A stretch of 64,000 nucleotides of DNA from contig NZ_VKAC01000012.1 in the NCBI RefSeq assembly GCF_008041935.1, forward strand, positions 62,001-126,000, given 5' to 3'. Position numbers and translations under genes: made by a program. Positions 27,409 to 35,126 of this stretch are shown piece by piece (position 1 is the stretch's first letter; each line of letters opens with the position of its first letter). This DNA is from Quadrisphaera setariae. GTDB taxonomy: Bacteria; Actinomycetota; Actinomycetes; Actinomycetales; Quadrisphaeraceae. The notes beneath the pieces are model-generated. The model ran no database searches and was not told where the DNA came from. It was given only the letters and a program-made list of their open reading frames with translations.

Positions 27409-27672
27409 ATGCACCCGGGCCTGCTGGTCTTCGGTCTCGTGATCATCGTCGTCGTCGCCGTCGCGGGCTACGCGGTCCGCGCCAACGAGGGCAGGCCGCC
27501 GGCGACGCGTCGGCGACGCGACGCCGGCGGCGCGCCCTTCGTCGGCGGCGACGCGGGCAGCGCCGACTACGGCTCCAGCACCTGGAACGGCCACTCCCAC
27601 GGCCACGGCCACGGGGGTGGCGGCCACCACAGCCACCACGGCGACGGCGGGTCGTTCGGGGGTGGCGGCTAG
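27409..27672 (+). CDS. Membrane-anchored His/Gly-rich small protein, tail cut by TAG
   Basis: 87 residues. One N-terminal membrane helix (residues 4-22) is followed by a short basic region and a tail very rich in His and Gly (HSHGHGHGGGGHHSHHGDGG), which could bind metal ions. Translation ends at TAG 27670-27672, but the same frame continues for 23 more Gly-rich codons (FGGGGDGGFGSGG...) to a TGA at 27742-27744. The tail therefore looks truncated by an amber codon, by mutation or sequencing error. No enzymatic function is suggested. Confidence 0.7.
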   Translation: MHPGLLVFGLVIIVVVAVAGYAVRANEGRPPATRRRRDAGGAPFVGGDAGSADYGSSTWNGHSHGHGHGGGGHHSHHGDGGSFGGGG

Positions 27673-27744
27673 TTCGGCGGTGGAGGTGACGGCGGCTTCG
27701 GCTCCGGCGGCTCTGACGGCGGCGGAGGCGGCGGCGGAGACTGA
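27673..27744 (+). pseudogene. Residual Gly-rich tail after in-frame TAG
   Basis: Twenty-three sense codons in the frame of the preceding gene, almost all Gly, Asp, Ser or Phe, then TGA. The composition continues the interrupted tail without a shift, so it is best read as the former C terminus. Beyond it nothing is seen up to 27758. Confidence 0.5.
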
Positions 27745-27758
27745 CGCCTCTCCCGTGG

Positions 27759-28295
27759 TCACGGCCGGACGGCCACCTGCGCGAGCAGCTCGCCACAGCG
27801 CCGGTCGAGCCGCCGGCGGTTGGCCCGGGACACCGCCATCATGAGCACCAGCAGCGCGAGCACCACCAGCCAACGAGCAGAGTCCACCGCAGCGAGCACC
27901 ACCAGCACGACGGCCAGGAAGCCGAACGCCCAGCGCTCGGCCATGGGACTGCCCAGGTCCCGACTGCAGAAGGCCGCGAGGTGCAGAGCCGCCTCGCGCT
28001 CCGCGGCGGAGGTCGGCTCGACGCCGCGCCTCAGCACGCGCTCACCGGACAAGACCTGCTCGTCGGTGAACCCCTCGACCCGCTGGGTCTCGCGCCACCG
28101 ACGCCAGCGCATCCCGTCCCGGACCGCCCGGGCCACCGACGCGCCCACCAGGACCACCACGAAGACCCAGGGGTCTGCTGGCAGCCCCTGCGCCCACCGC
28201 ACCAGCAGCACCAGTGCGGCGAGGGCGGCGGCGAACGTTCCGCGGGCCACCCACGGCTGGTGCCTGGAGAACCACGACCCGGTCCAGATGATCAC
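27759..28295 (-). CDS. Membrane protein, unknown function
   Basis: About 178 residues. Two hydrophobic segments near the N terminus are followed by a soluble basic/acidic stretch (RRWRETQRVEGFTDEQVLSG) and two further hydrophobic segments before a basic end. The GTG at 28295 is preferred over GTG 28334 because GATGAT stands six bases upstream of it, the leaderless spacing used elsewhere here. No family recognised. It is flanked by copies of the 21-base repeat. Confidence 0.65.
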   Translation of the reverse strand: MIIWTGSWFSRHQPWVARGTFAAALAALVLLVRWAQGLPADPWVFVVVLVGASVARAVRDGMRWRRWRETQRVEGFTDEQVLSGERVLRRGVEPTSAAEREAALHLAAFCSRDLGSPMAERWAFGFLAVVLVVLAAVDSARWLVVLALLVLMMAVSRANRRRLDRRCGELLAQVAVRP

Positions 28296-28352
28296 TGGTC
28301 GATCATCACCGACCAGCCGGTCACCATGCGTCACCCCTGGGGCGGAGGCTGT

Positions 28353-28373
28353 TCCGGACGCCCATGATGACGG
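28353..28373 (-). repeat. Inverted third copy of the 21-base repeat
   Basis: Read on the minus strand it matches 18 of 21 bases of the copy at 27364-27384, opening CCGTCATCATGG and ending TCCGGA. Together the copies bracket the two genes at 27409-28295. Confidence 0.55.
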
Positions 28374-28385
28374 CGAGGGGCGGGG

Positions 28386-28922
28386 TCAGTAGTCCACGCG
28401 GTCGGCCCGGGAACCCCACGCGGTGAAGGGGGCGAGCCGGTCGTCGTGGGCGTGGTGCGCCACGCGGATCGAGCCCATCTCGGGCCAGCGCTCCCGCGGG
28501 GCGGCGAACAGCTCGTAGAAGGCGCGGTCGTCGAAGCCCGCGAGCGCGGCGTCGTCGCGGTCGGCGGCGTAGACGACCCCGTCGACCCGGGCCCACAGCG
28601 AGGCGGCCAGGCACAACGGGCACGGCTCGCACGAGGACACGAGCACGCAGCCGGGCAGCCGGAAGTCGCCGACGGCGGCGCACGCGTTGCGGATCGCGAC
28701 CACCTCGGCGTGCGCGGTCGGGTCGAGCGTCGGCGTGACGAGGTTGGTGCCGGTGGCGATGACCTCACCGCCGCCGTCCTCGCCCACCCTGACGACGACG
28801 GCGCCGAACGGCCCACCTCCGCCGTCGACGTTCTCCCGGGCCAGGTCGATCGCCCGTCCCAGCCACTCCAGCTCCAGCGGGCTGCGCCCGGTGCTCGCGC
28901 CGTCCTGCTCGACCGCGGTCAT
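28386..28922 (-). CDS. guaD: Guanine deaminase (cytidine-deaminase fold)
   Basis: A 178-residue zinc deaminase. The zinc site is complete: TAHAEVVAIRNAC (His and catalytic Glu) and SSCEPCPLCLAA (PCxxC cysteines). The RAFYELFAAP and C-terminal regions resemble GuaD-type guanine deaminases rather than tRNA adenosine deaminases. It converts guanine to xanthine. The ATG overlaps the xanthine dehydrogenase stop by ATGA, so product and next enzyme are encoded together. Another nucleobase substrate is possible but the neighbour makes guanine most likely. Confidence 0.85.
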   Translation of the reverse strand: MTAVEQDGASTGRSPLELEWLGRAIDLARENVDGGGGPFGAVVVRVGEDGGGEVIATGTNLVTPTLDPTAHAEVVAIRNACAAVGDFRLPGCVLVSSCEPCPLCLAASLWARVDGVVYAADRDDAALAGFDDRAFYELFAAPRERWPEMGSIRVAHHAHDDRLAPFTAWGSRADRVDY

Positions 28923-31762
28923 GCGTGGTCCTCCTGCTCGCCGTGCTGGTGGCCCGTCCAGGCCAGCCAGACCCTGTCACGCGCCATCGGCAGGCGGTGG
29001 AACCGCACCCCCGTCGCATCGCGCACCGCGTTGGCCAGTGCCGGGGCGACGGGGTTGTAGGGGCTCTCGCTCATCGACTTGGCGCCCACCGGCCCGACGT
29101 CGTCGGAGGTGTCCGCGAACAGGACCGTCGTCGTCGGGACGTCCGCCCAGGTGGGCAGGTGGTAGGTCCGGAAGGCGGGGTTGGTCACCGCGCCGCTGCC
29201 ACCGGGGGCGTCGTCGAGGCGGACCTCCTCGTAGAGGGCCGCGCCGATCGCCTGGGCCACTCCGCCCTCGACCTGCCCGCGGCACTGCTCGGGGTTGACG
29301 ACCACCCCGGCGTCGGCGCCGTGCACGGACGCCAGGATCCGCACCTCCCCCGACCCCGGGTCGCACGCGACGGTGAACGCCTGCACGTCGAACGCCACCG
29401 ACCGCGGCGTCCCGCCCCACTCGCCCCTGCCGACCAGCTCGGTGCCCTCCACCGCTGCTGCCGCGGCCAGGTCGGCCAGCGGCACGCGGTCTCCGGCGAC
29501 GACGACGACGTCGCCGTCCAGCCGGCACACCTCCGGCGGCACGCGCGCGCCGGTCGCCGAGACCGCCGAGGCGGCCGCCCGCTCGACGAGCACCCGGGCC
29601 AGCGCGCCGGCGGCGGCGTGCACGGCCCGGCCGGCCACCACCGTGCCGGTGGACCCGAAGGCACCGGTGTCGTGGCCGACCACGTCGGTGTCGGACTGGC
29701 GCACCCGCACGCGGTCCGGTGTGGTCCACAGCGCGGTGGCGGCGAGCTGGGCGTGCACGGTGGTGGTGCCGTTGCCGAACTCGGCCGTGCCGACCCTGAC
29801 CTCGTACGTCGCCGTCCCGTCGTCGTCGAGCAGCAGCGCGACGGCGGCGTCGGCGTGGTGGCCGCGCGGCGGCACCGTGTCGATCATCGAGATCGCCATG
29901 CCCTCCCCCACCGGCCAGCCCTGCGGAGCCTGCGCGCGGACCGCCTCCCGCTCCCCTGCCACGTGCGCCTGAACGCTCCTCAGCAGCTGGTCGAGGCCGT
30001 AGCTGCCGTAGACGACGTCGTCGGGCTCGTCCGTGGTGGACGTCATCGGGTCGCCCGGCACCACGGCGTTGCGGCGCCGCAGGTCGTAGGGGTCCAGCCC
30101 GAGGTCCCGGGCCAGCTCGTCCATCGCGGACTCCACGGCGAACACCAGCTGCGAGAGCCCGTACCCGCGGAACGCCCCGGCGGGCACGGTGTTCGTGTAG
30201 ACCGCCCACCCGTCGACGCGCTTGTTGGCGCAGCGGTACACCCCGAGCGACTCCCCGCAGCCGTGGAAGAGCACGCCGGGCGCGTGGTTGCCGTACGCGC
30301 CGGTGTTCGACACCACGCGCACGGACATCGCGGTGAGCGTGCCGTCGGGCAGCGCGCCGAGCTGCGCGGTGACGGTCATGGGGTGGCGCGTGGTGGTGGC
30401 GGAGAACTGCTCGGCGCGGGTCAGCTCCCACTGCACGGGACGGCCGGTGAGCAGCACCGCGAGGCCGACGAGGTCCTCGGTGAGCATCTCCTGCTTGCCG
30501 CCGAAGCCCCCGCCCACGCGCCCGGCCACCACGCGCACCTGCTCCCGCTGCAGCCCCAGGACCACGGCGAGCGCGTCGCGGGTGAGGAAGGGGGTCTGCG
30601 TGGAGGAGCGCACCACGAGGCGGCCCCCCTCCTCGAGCGCTCCGTCGAGCCAGCCGCGGGCGGCGTGGGTCTCCAGGGCGGCGTGCGCGAGCCGCTGGCT
30701 GCGCCACGTGCCGTCCACCACCGCCCCGCCGGCGGAACGGGCCGCCTCGAAGCCGGCCTCGACGTCACCGAGGTGGCCGTGGACCTCCGCGACGACGTTG
30801 TCGGCGGGCCGCGCGATCCGCGTCAGGGACGGGTCCTTGTCGCCGTGGAGCACCGGAGCACCCGTGCGCGCCGGGTGCATGGCCTCCTCGGGGTCGAAGA
30901 CGGCCGGCAGCACCTCGTAGGTCACGCCCACCGCGAGCGCCGCGACGCCCGCCTCGGCCGCCCCGACGGTCTCGGCGACGACGGCGGCGACGCGCTGCCC
31001 GGTGAAGCGCAGCACCCTGTCGAGCACGAGCGTGTCGTCCGGGTCGTCGGAGGACCGGTGGTGCCGCGCGGAGGAGTGCAGGACCGGGCCCGCCACCTGC
31101 TCGACGTCGTCGGCGGTGATGACGCGCACCACCCCGGGCACCGCGAGCGCGGTGGCGGCGTCCAGCGAGACCACGCGGGCGTGGGCGTGCGGGGAGCGCA
31201 GCACCGCGAGGTGGAGCATCCCGGGCGGCGGCGGCTCGTCGAGGGTGAACCTCGCGGCGCCCCTCACCAGGTCGGGGCCGGCGGGTGCCGGGGTGCTGCG
31301 ACCCACTGCGGCGCCGGCGGCCGGCTCGCGGTCGACGGTGGTCCGCCCGGCGAGCGCGTCGCGGATGGACCGGTACCCGGTGCAGCGGCACAGGTTGCCC
31401 TTGAAGGCCCTCGGCAGGTCCTCCAGCAGGTGCTCGTGCTCGCCGTCCTGCAGCGCGGCCGCGGTCATGACCATGCCGGCGGTGCAGAAGCCGCACTGGA
31501 AGCCCTGCGCGTCGAGGAACGCCCGCTGGCAGGGGTGGTCCAGCCCTTCGACGGTCGTCACGGAGCGGCCCTGCGCGCGCACGGCCGGGTAGAGGCAGGA
31601 GTGGACGGCGCGGCCGTCGACGTGGACCGTGCAGGCGCCGCAGTCGCCGGCGTCGCAGCCCTTCTTCACGCCCGACCAGCCGCCCTCGCGCAGCCACGTG
31701 CGCAGGCACTGGCCGGGGCGGGGCTCGCGCTCGTCGGGGCGGCCGTTGACGACGGCGCTCAC
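28919..31762 (-). CDS. Xanthine dehydrogenase, fused FeS and molybdenum subunits
   Basis: A 947-residue fusion. Residues ~1-160 form the two-cluster 2Fe-2S module with CDAGDCGACTVHVDG, CGFCTAGM and CRCTGYRSI. The remainder is the molybdopterin domain with PHAHARVVSL, GRVGGGFGGKQEM, AGAFRGYG, and the C-terminal GAKSMSESPYNPVAPALANA; its glutamate corresponds to the catalytic Glu in the usual GVGE motif. It oxidises xanthine (and hypoxanthine) to urate. The GTG at 31762 overlaps the FAD-subunit stop. Fused subunits of this type are known in actinobacteria; a substrate other than xanthine cannot be excluded. Confidence 0.9.
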   Translation of the reverse strand: MSAVVNGRPDEREPRPGQCLRTWLREGGWSGVKKGCDAGDCGACTVHVDGRAVHSCLYPAVRAQGRSVTTVEGLDHPCQRAFLDAQGFQCGFCTAGMVMTAAALQDGEHEHLLEDLPRAFKGNLCRCTGYRSIRDALAGRTTVDREPAAGAAVGRSTPAPAGPDLVRGAARFTLDEPPPPGMLHLAVLRSPHAHARVVSLDAATALAVPGVVRVITADDVEQVAGPVLHSSARHHRSSDDPDDTLVLDRVLRFTGQRVAAVVAETVGAAEAGVAALAVGVTYEVLPAVFDPEEAMHPARTGAPVLHGDKDPSLTRIARPADNVVAEVHGHLGDVEAGFEAARSAGGAVVDGTWRSQRLAHAALETHAARGWLDGALEEGGRLVVRSSTQTPFLTRDALAVVLGLQREQVRVVAGRVGGGFGGKQEMLTEDLVGLAVLLTGRPVQWELTRAEQFSATTTRHPMTVTAQLGALPDGTLTAMSVRVVSNTGAYGNHAPGVLFHGCGESLGVYRCANKRVDGWAVYTNTVPAGAFRGYGLSQLVFAVESAMDELARDLGLDPYDLRRRNAVVPGDPMTSTTDEPDDVVYGSYGLDQLLRSVQAHVAGEREAVRAQAPQGWPVGEGMAISMIDTVPPRGHHADAAVALLLDDDGTATYEVRVGTAEFGNGTTTVHAQLAATALWTTPDRVRVRQSDTDVVGHDTGAFGSTGTVVAGRAVHAAAGALARVLVERAAASAVSATGARVPPEVCRLDGDVVVVAGDRVPLADLAAAAAVEGTELVGRGEWGGTPRSVAFDVQAFTVACDPGSGEVRILASVHGADAGVVVNPEQCRGQVEGGVAQAIGAALYEEVRLDDAPGGSGAVTNPAFRTYHLPTWADVPTTTVLFADTSDDVGPVGAKSMSESPYNPVAPALANAVRDATGVRFHRLPMARDRVWLAWTGHQHGEQEDHA

Positions 31763-32634
31763 GCCAGCAGCTCCTGGACGACCTCGCGCACCTGCGCCAG
31801 CGCCATCGCGCGGCGCCAGGCGGGGTGGCCGTGGACGTCGTCGTGCCAGGTCCGGCGGGGCTCGGACCCGTCCACGGCGGCGTCGACGGCCTGGACCGCC
31901 CCGTCCGCTCCACCGGCCTCGGCCAGGGACGACGGCGACGGCCAGCGCAGCTGCAGCGGTGCCTGCGTCGCAGCGGTCACGGTGACCACGGACTGGCCCG
32001 AGGCGTCGAGGCGCCCCACGACGAGGCTCGCGGAGCGCCCCAGCGGCGTGAGGGTGGCCCGGCGGAACGCGGTGCGCGCCGCCAGGGACGCCGCCGGCAC
32101 CACCACCTCGCGCACGAGCTCCCCCGGGACCAGGGCGGTGGTGTGGTCGCCCGTGACGAGCTCGGCCACCGGGAGGTGGCGGCGCAGCGGCTCGGGACCG
32201 GTGCCCGTGCCTCGACCACCGCCGGGGATCCACAGCTCGGCCACCGCGTCGAGCGCCGCGAGCAGCGACACCATCGGCGCCGCGGGCAGGGCGGTCACGA
32301 GGTTGCCCCCGACCGTGGCGACGCCCTGCACCTTCCACCCGGCGAGGAACGCGTCGGCGCAGCGCCGGACCAGCGCGGGCAGGCCGTGGGACGACTGCCA
32401 GCGGGTCAGCTGCTCGATGGTGCAGGTCGCGGCGATGCGCAGGGCGCCGTCGTCGTCCTGGACCACCGGCTCCCAGCCCAGGCTCGTCAGGTCGAGCAGG
32501 CGGCGGGCACCCGGCTGCGGCTCGGAGAACAGCCAGGTGCCGCCGGCGAGCCACACGTCGCCGTCAGCAGGCGGCGCGAGCCCGTCCAGGACGGCGCCGG
32601 CGGGCTCGAGGGCGGTGACGCCGTGCAGGTCCAT
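31759..32634 (-). CDS. Xanthine dehydrogenase FAD-binding subunit
   Basis: A 291-residue flavin subunit of the CoxM/XdhB type. Key segments are AGGTWLFSEPQPGARRLLDL near residue 30 and VATVGGNLVTALPAAP near residue 105, which bind FAD. It passes electrons from the molybdenum/FeS protein to NAD or another acceptor. The ATG at 32634 is used (GTG 32637 is an alternative); TACGGT eight bases upstream is the likely -10. It is the first gene of the three-gene guanine-to-urate operon. Confidence 0.88.
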   Translation of the reverse strand: MDLHGVTALEPAGAVLDGLAPPADGDVWLAGGTWLFSEPQPGARRLLDLTSLGWEPVVQDDDGALRIAATCTIEQLTRWQSSHGLPALVRRCADAFLAGWKVQGVATVGGNLVTALPAAPMVSLLAALDAVAELWIPGGGRGTGTGPEPLRRHLPVAELVTGDHTTALVPGELVREVVVPAASLAARTAFRRATLTPLGRSASLVVGRLDASGQSVVTVTAATQAPLQLRWPSPSSLAEAGGADGAVQAVDAAVDGSEPRRTWHDDVHGHPAWRRAMALAQVREVVQELLA

Positions 32635-32642
32635 CACCGCGC

Positions 32643-32648
32643 ACCGTA
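32643..32648 (-). promoter_or_regulatory. -10 element of the xanthine dehydrogenase operon
   Basis: TACGGT on the minus strand, eight bases before the ATG. The 148-base divergent spacer also has an inverted pair CGGTGATC (32706-32713) and GATCACCG (32752-32759), 38 bases apart, possible regulator half-sites for both directions. Confidence 0.45.
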
Positions 32649-32770
32649 GGCGACGCCGCGGCGCCGTGGGCCGCTCGTCGACCACTTCACCCCGGTGACC
32701 ACGCACGGTGATCAACGAGACGGGGACCCGGAGACCGCCCGACCGAGGGGCGATCACCGCTGCAGCCGCA

Positions 32771-32776
32771 CACGCT
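32771..32776 (+). promoter_or_regulatory. -10 element of the APC permease gene
   Basis: CACGCT six bases before the ATG at 32783, which fixes that start over an upstream GTG at 32708. Confidence 0.5.
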
Positions 32777-32782
32777 GGGGCG

Positions 32783-34171
32783 ATGTCCACGCGAGCGACG
32801 TCCGAGACCGACACCCACGGCGACGCACCACCCACTGGACTGCGACGCTCCGTCACCGGGCCGCTGCTGTTCCTCTTCATCCTCGGTGACGTGCTCGGCG
32901 CCGGCGTGTACGTCCTCGTCGGGGAGGTCGCCGGCGCCGCCGGCGGAGCGGTCTGGGTGCCCCTCGTGGTGGCCCTGGGGCTGGCGCTGCTCACGGCCGC
33001 CTCCTACGCCGAGCTGGCCACCAAGCACCCCCGCGCCGGTGGTGCGGCCGTCTACACCACCCGGGCGTTCGGGCCCCTGGTCGGCTTCGTGGTCGGGTTC
33101 TGCATGCTCGCCTCCGGCGTGGTGTCGGTGGCGGCGCTGGCCCTGGCGTTCGGGGGTGACTACCTCGCCGCGTTCGTCGACCTGCCGGTCTGGCTCGTCG
33201 CCGTCGTCTTCCTCCTCGCGCTGGCGGCCCTCAACGCCCGCGGCATCCGCGACTCGCTGCGCGCCAACGTCGTCATGACGTGCATCGAGGTGGGCGGGCT
33301 CGTCCTCGTCGTCGTCCTGGGGGTGGTGGTGCTGGCCCGTGACGGCGGAGACCCCGCGCGCCTGACGGCCCTGGGCACCGCCGAGCACGGCCCGGCAGCG
33401 GCGGTGCTGGCGGGGACGGTGCTGGCCTTCTACTCCTTCGTCGGGTTCGAGACGTCGGTCAACGTGGCCGAGGAGGTGCGCGACCCGCGCCGGGCCTACC
33501 CGCGGGCGCTCTTCGGCGCGCTCGCCGTGGCGGGCGTGGTCTACCTCGCGGTGGGCGTGGTGGCGAGCCTCGTGGTGCCCACCGACGTCCTCGCAGGCTC
33601 CTCCGGCCCGCTGCTGGAGGTGGTGCGCGAGGCCGGCGTGGTGCCGCTGGTGGTGTTCGCCGCCATCGCCCTGGTCGCCGTGGCGAACGGCGCGCTGCTC
33701 ACCGGGATCATGAGCTCCCGGCTCACCTACGGCATGGCGGCCGACGGAGCGCTGCCCGCCGTCTTCGCCAGGGTGCTGCCGCACCGGCGGACGCCGTGGG
33801 TGGCGATCGTCGTCACCACGGCCGCCTCGCTGCTGCTGGCGCTGACGGGGACCGTCGCCAGCCTCGCCGCCACGCTCGTCCTGCTGCTGCTCGTGGTGTT
33901 CACCGCCGTCAACGCGGCGGTGCTCGTGCTGCGCCGGGAGGGCCCCGGCGAGCGGGAGGACGAGCACTTCCGCACGCCCACCGCGCTGCCCGTGCTGGGC
34001 ATCGCCTCCTGCGTGCTGCTCGCCACCCAGGTGGAGGCCGGCGTGTGGCTGCGCGGCGGGGTCCTCCTGGTGGTCGGGGTGCTGCTGGGCGTGCTGTCCA
34101 CGGCGCTCAGGCGCCGCTCGCCCCGCGGGCCGCGCCAGCCAGCCCCTCCGACAGCGCCGTCAGCTCCGTGA
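32783..34171 (+). CDS. APC-family amino acid/amine permease
   Basis: A 462-residue transporter with about 12 hydrophobic segments. The first carries the APC signature FILGDVLGAGVYVLVGEVAGA; later YSFVGFETSVNVAEEVRDP is the conserved helix-6 region of the superfamily. The ATG at 32783 is chosen for the leaderless CACGCT. It diverges from the xanthine dehydrogenase operon, so a purine-related or nitrogenous substrate is conceivable, but sequence only supports amino acid or amine uptake. Its last 65 bases overlap the converging LysR gene. Confidence 0.85.
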   Translation: MSTRATSETDTHGDAPPTGLRRSVTGPLLFLFILGDVLGAGVYVLVGEVAGAAGGAVWVPLVVALGLALLTAASYAELATKHPRAGGAAVYTTRAFGPLVGFVVGFCMLASGVVSVAALALAFGGDYLAAFVDLPVWLVAVVFLLALAALNARGIRDSLRANVVMTCIEVGGLVLVVVLGVVVLARDGGDPARLTALGTAEHGPAAAVLAGTVLAFYSFVGFETSVNVAEEVRDPRRAYPRALFGALAVAGVVYLAVGVVASLVVPTDVLAGSSGPLLEVVREAGVVPLVVFAAIALVAVANGALLTGIMSSRLTYGMAADGALPAVFARVLPHRRTPWVAIVVTTAASLLLALTGTVASLAATLVLLLLVVFTAVNAAVLVLRREGPGEREDEHFRTPTALPVLGIASCVLLATQVEAGVWLRGGVLLVVGVLLGVLSTALRRRSPRGPRQPAPPTAPSAP

Positions 34172-35054
34172 GCACGCGGCGCACCACGGGCCGCTCGGCG
34201 GTGTCGGCGCGGGAGAGGGCGTCGATCTGGCGTCCCGCGCGCACCCCCAGCAGCGGCAGCAGCCGCACCCCGGGGTGGCGCCCGCACGTGTAGCGCGGCA
34301 GCAGGGAGATGCCGTGCCCGGCGGCCACCAGCTCGAGCACCACGTGGAAGTCGTTGATGCGCGAGACCACCTTCGGGGCGCGCTCGCCGCTGGCCGGGCC
34401 AGCGCCGAGCACCGCCCGGAGCACCTCCGCCACGGGGAAGCCCTCCTTCACGGCGATCCAGCGCTCGTCGTCGAGGTCGTCGGGCCGCACACCACCGTGC
34501 TGCTGCGCGAGCGCCACGAGGCGGTGGCCGACGGGGACGGCGACGTCGAGCGGCTCGCGCAGCAGCGGCACCACGCGCACGCCCGGGCTGCCGACCCAGG
34601 CGCGCTCACCCTCGGGGCGGTGGGCGATGACGACGTCGAGGCGGTCCGTGAGCGGCGCGAAGTCGTCCAGGGGCACGTCCTCGTCGGTGCACTCCACCTC
34701 CACGCCGCTGCCGGACAGGCGCGTCAGCAGACCGGGCAGCAGCAGCTCGGCGCCGGAGGAGAAGGCCGAGACCCGCACCAGGCCCGTCGCGGCGCGGTGG
34801 GCCTCGAGGACGGCGGTGCGGGCGCGCTCCAGGGCCACCGCGACGTCGTCGGCGGCCTCGGCGAGGGCCAGGCCCGCGGCCGTGAGGCGCAGACCCCTCC
34901 CGACGCGCTCGGTGAGCGGGACGCCGGCCTGGCGGGTCAGGGAGGCCAGGTGCTGGCTGACCGCGGACGGGGTGAGGTGGAGGACGGCGGCGGCGCGCGT
35001 GACGCCGCCCTGCGTCCTCACCGCCCGCAGCGCCTCGAGCGCCCTGGTGTCCAT
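34107..35054 (-). CDS. LysR-family transcriptional regulator
   Basis: A 315-residue regulator. The winged helix reads LEALRAVRTQGGVTRAAAVL, then LTPSAVSQHLASLTRQAG; the effector domain includes LLPGLLTRLSGSGVEVECTD and VVSRINDFHVVLELVAAGHG. The ATG at 35054 is preceded by CAGTCT at six bases. It diverges from an EamA exporter over 72 bases, the classical arrangement for a LysR gene and its target. The effector is unknown. Confidence 0.9.
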   Translation of the reverse strand: MDTRALEALRAVRTQGGVTRAAAVLHLTPSAVSQHLASLTRQAGVPLTERVGRGLRLTAAGLALAEAADDVAVALERARTAVLEAHRAATGLVRVSAFSSGAELLLPGLLTRLSGSGVEVECTDEDVPLDDFAPLTDRLDVVIAHRPEGERAWVGSPGVRVVPLLREPLDVAVPVGHRLVALAQQHGGVRPDDLDDERWIAVKEGFPVAEVLRAVLGAGPASGERAPKVVSRINDFHVVLELVAAGHGISLLPRYTCGRHPGVRLLPLLGVRAGRQIDALSRADTAERPVVRRVLTELTALSEGLAGAARGASGA

Positions 35055-35060
35055 GCAGCC

Positions 35061-35120
35061 AGACTGCACGATCGGTGTCCCAGATGTCGATGGACTGCAC
35101 GGTCACGTTCACCCCACCGT
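35061..35120. promoter_or_regulatory. Divergent LysR/EamA promoter region
   Basis: Minus-strand CAGTCT (35061-35066) and plus-strand CACCGT (35115-35120) each stand six bases from their start codons. Between them are a 9-base direct repeat GACTGCACG (35062-35070 and 35093-35101) and an ATCG-N13-CGAT inverted repeat (35071-35091), candidate LysR recognition and activation sites. Confidence 0.5.
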
Positions 35121-35126
35121 GGTCCT

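Noticed and set aside
28281-28310. GATGATC...GATCATC inverted repeat as an operator
   Set aside because: Most of it is explained by the GATGAT -10 and the start region of the gene at 28295; the arms are short and AT-poor context makes them weak.
28925-32698. A 1257-codon open frame opposite xanthine dehydrogenase
   Set aside because: The minus strand has intact FeS, FAD and molybdenum motifs in coupled genes; the antisense product is low-complexity with no motif.
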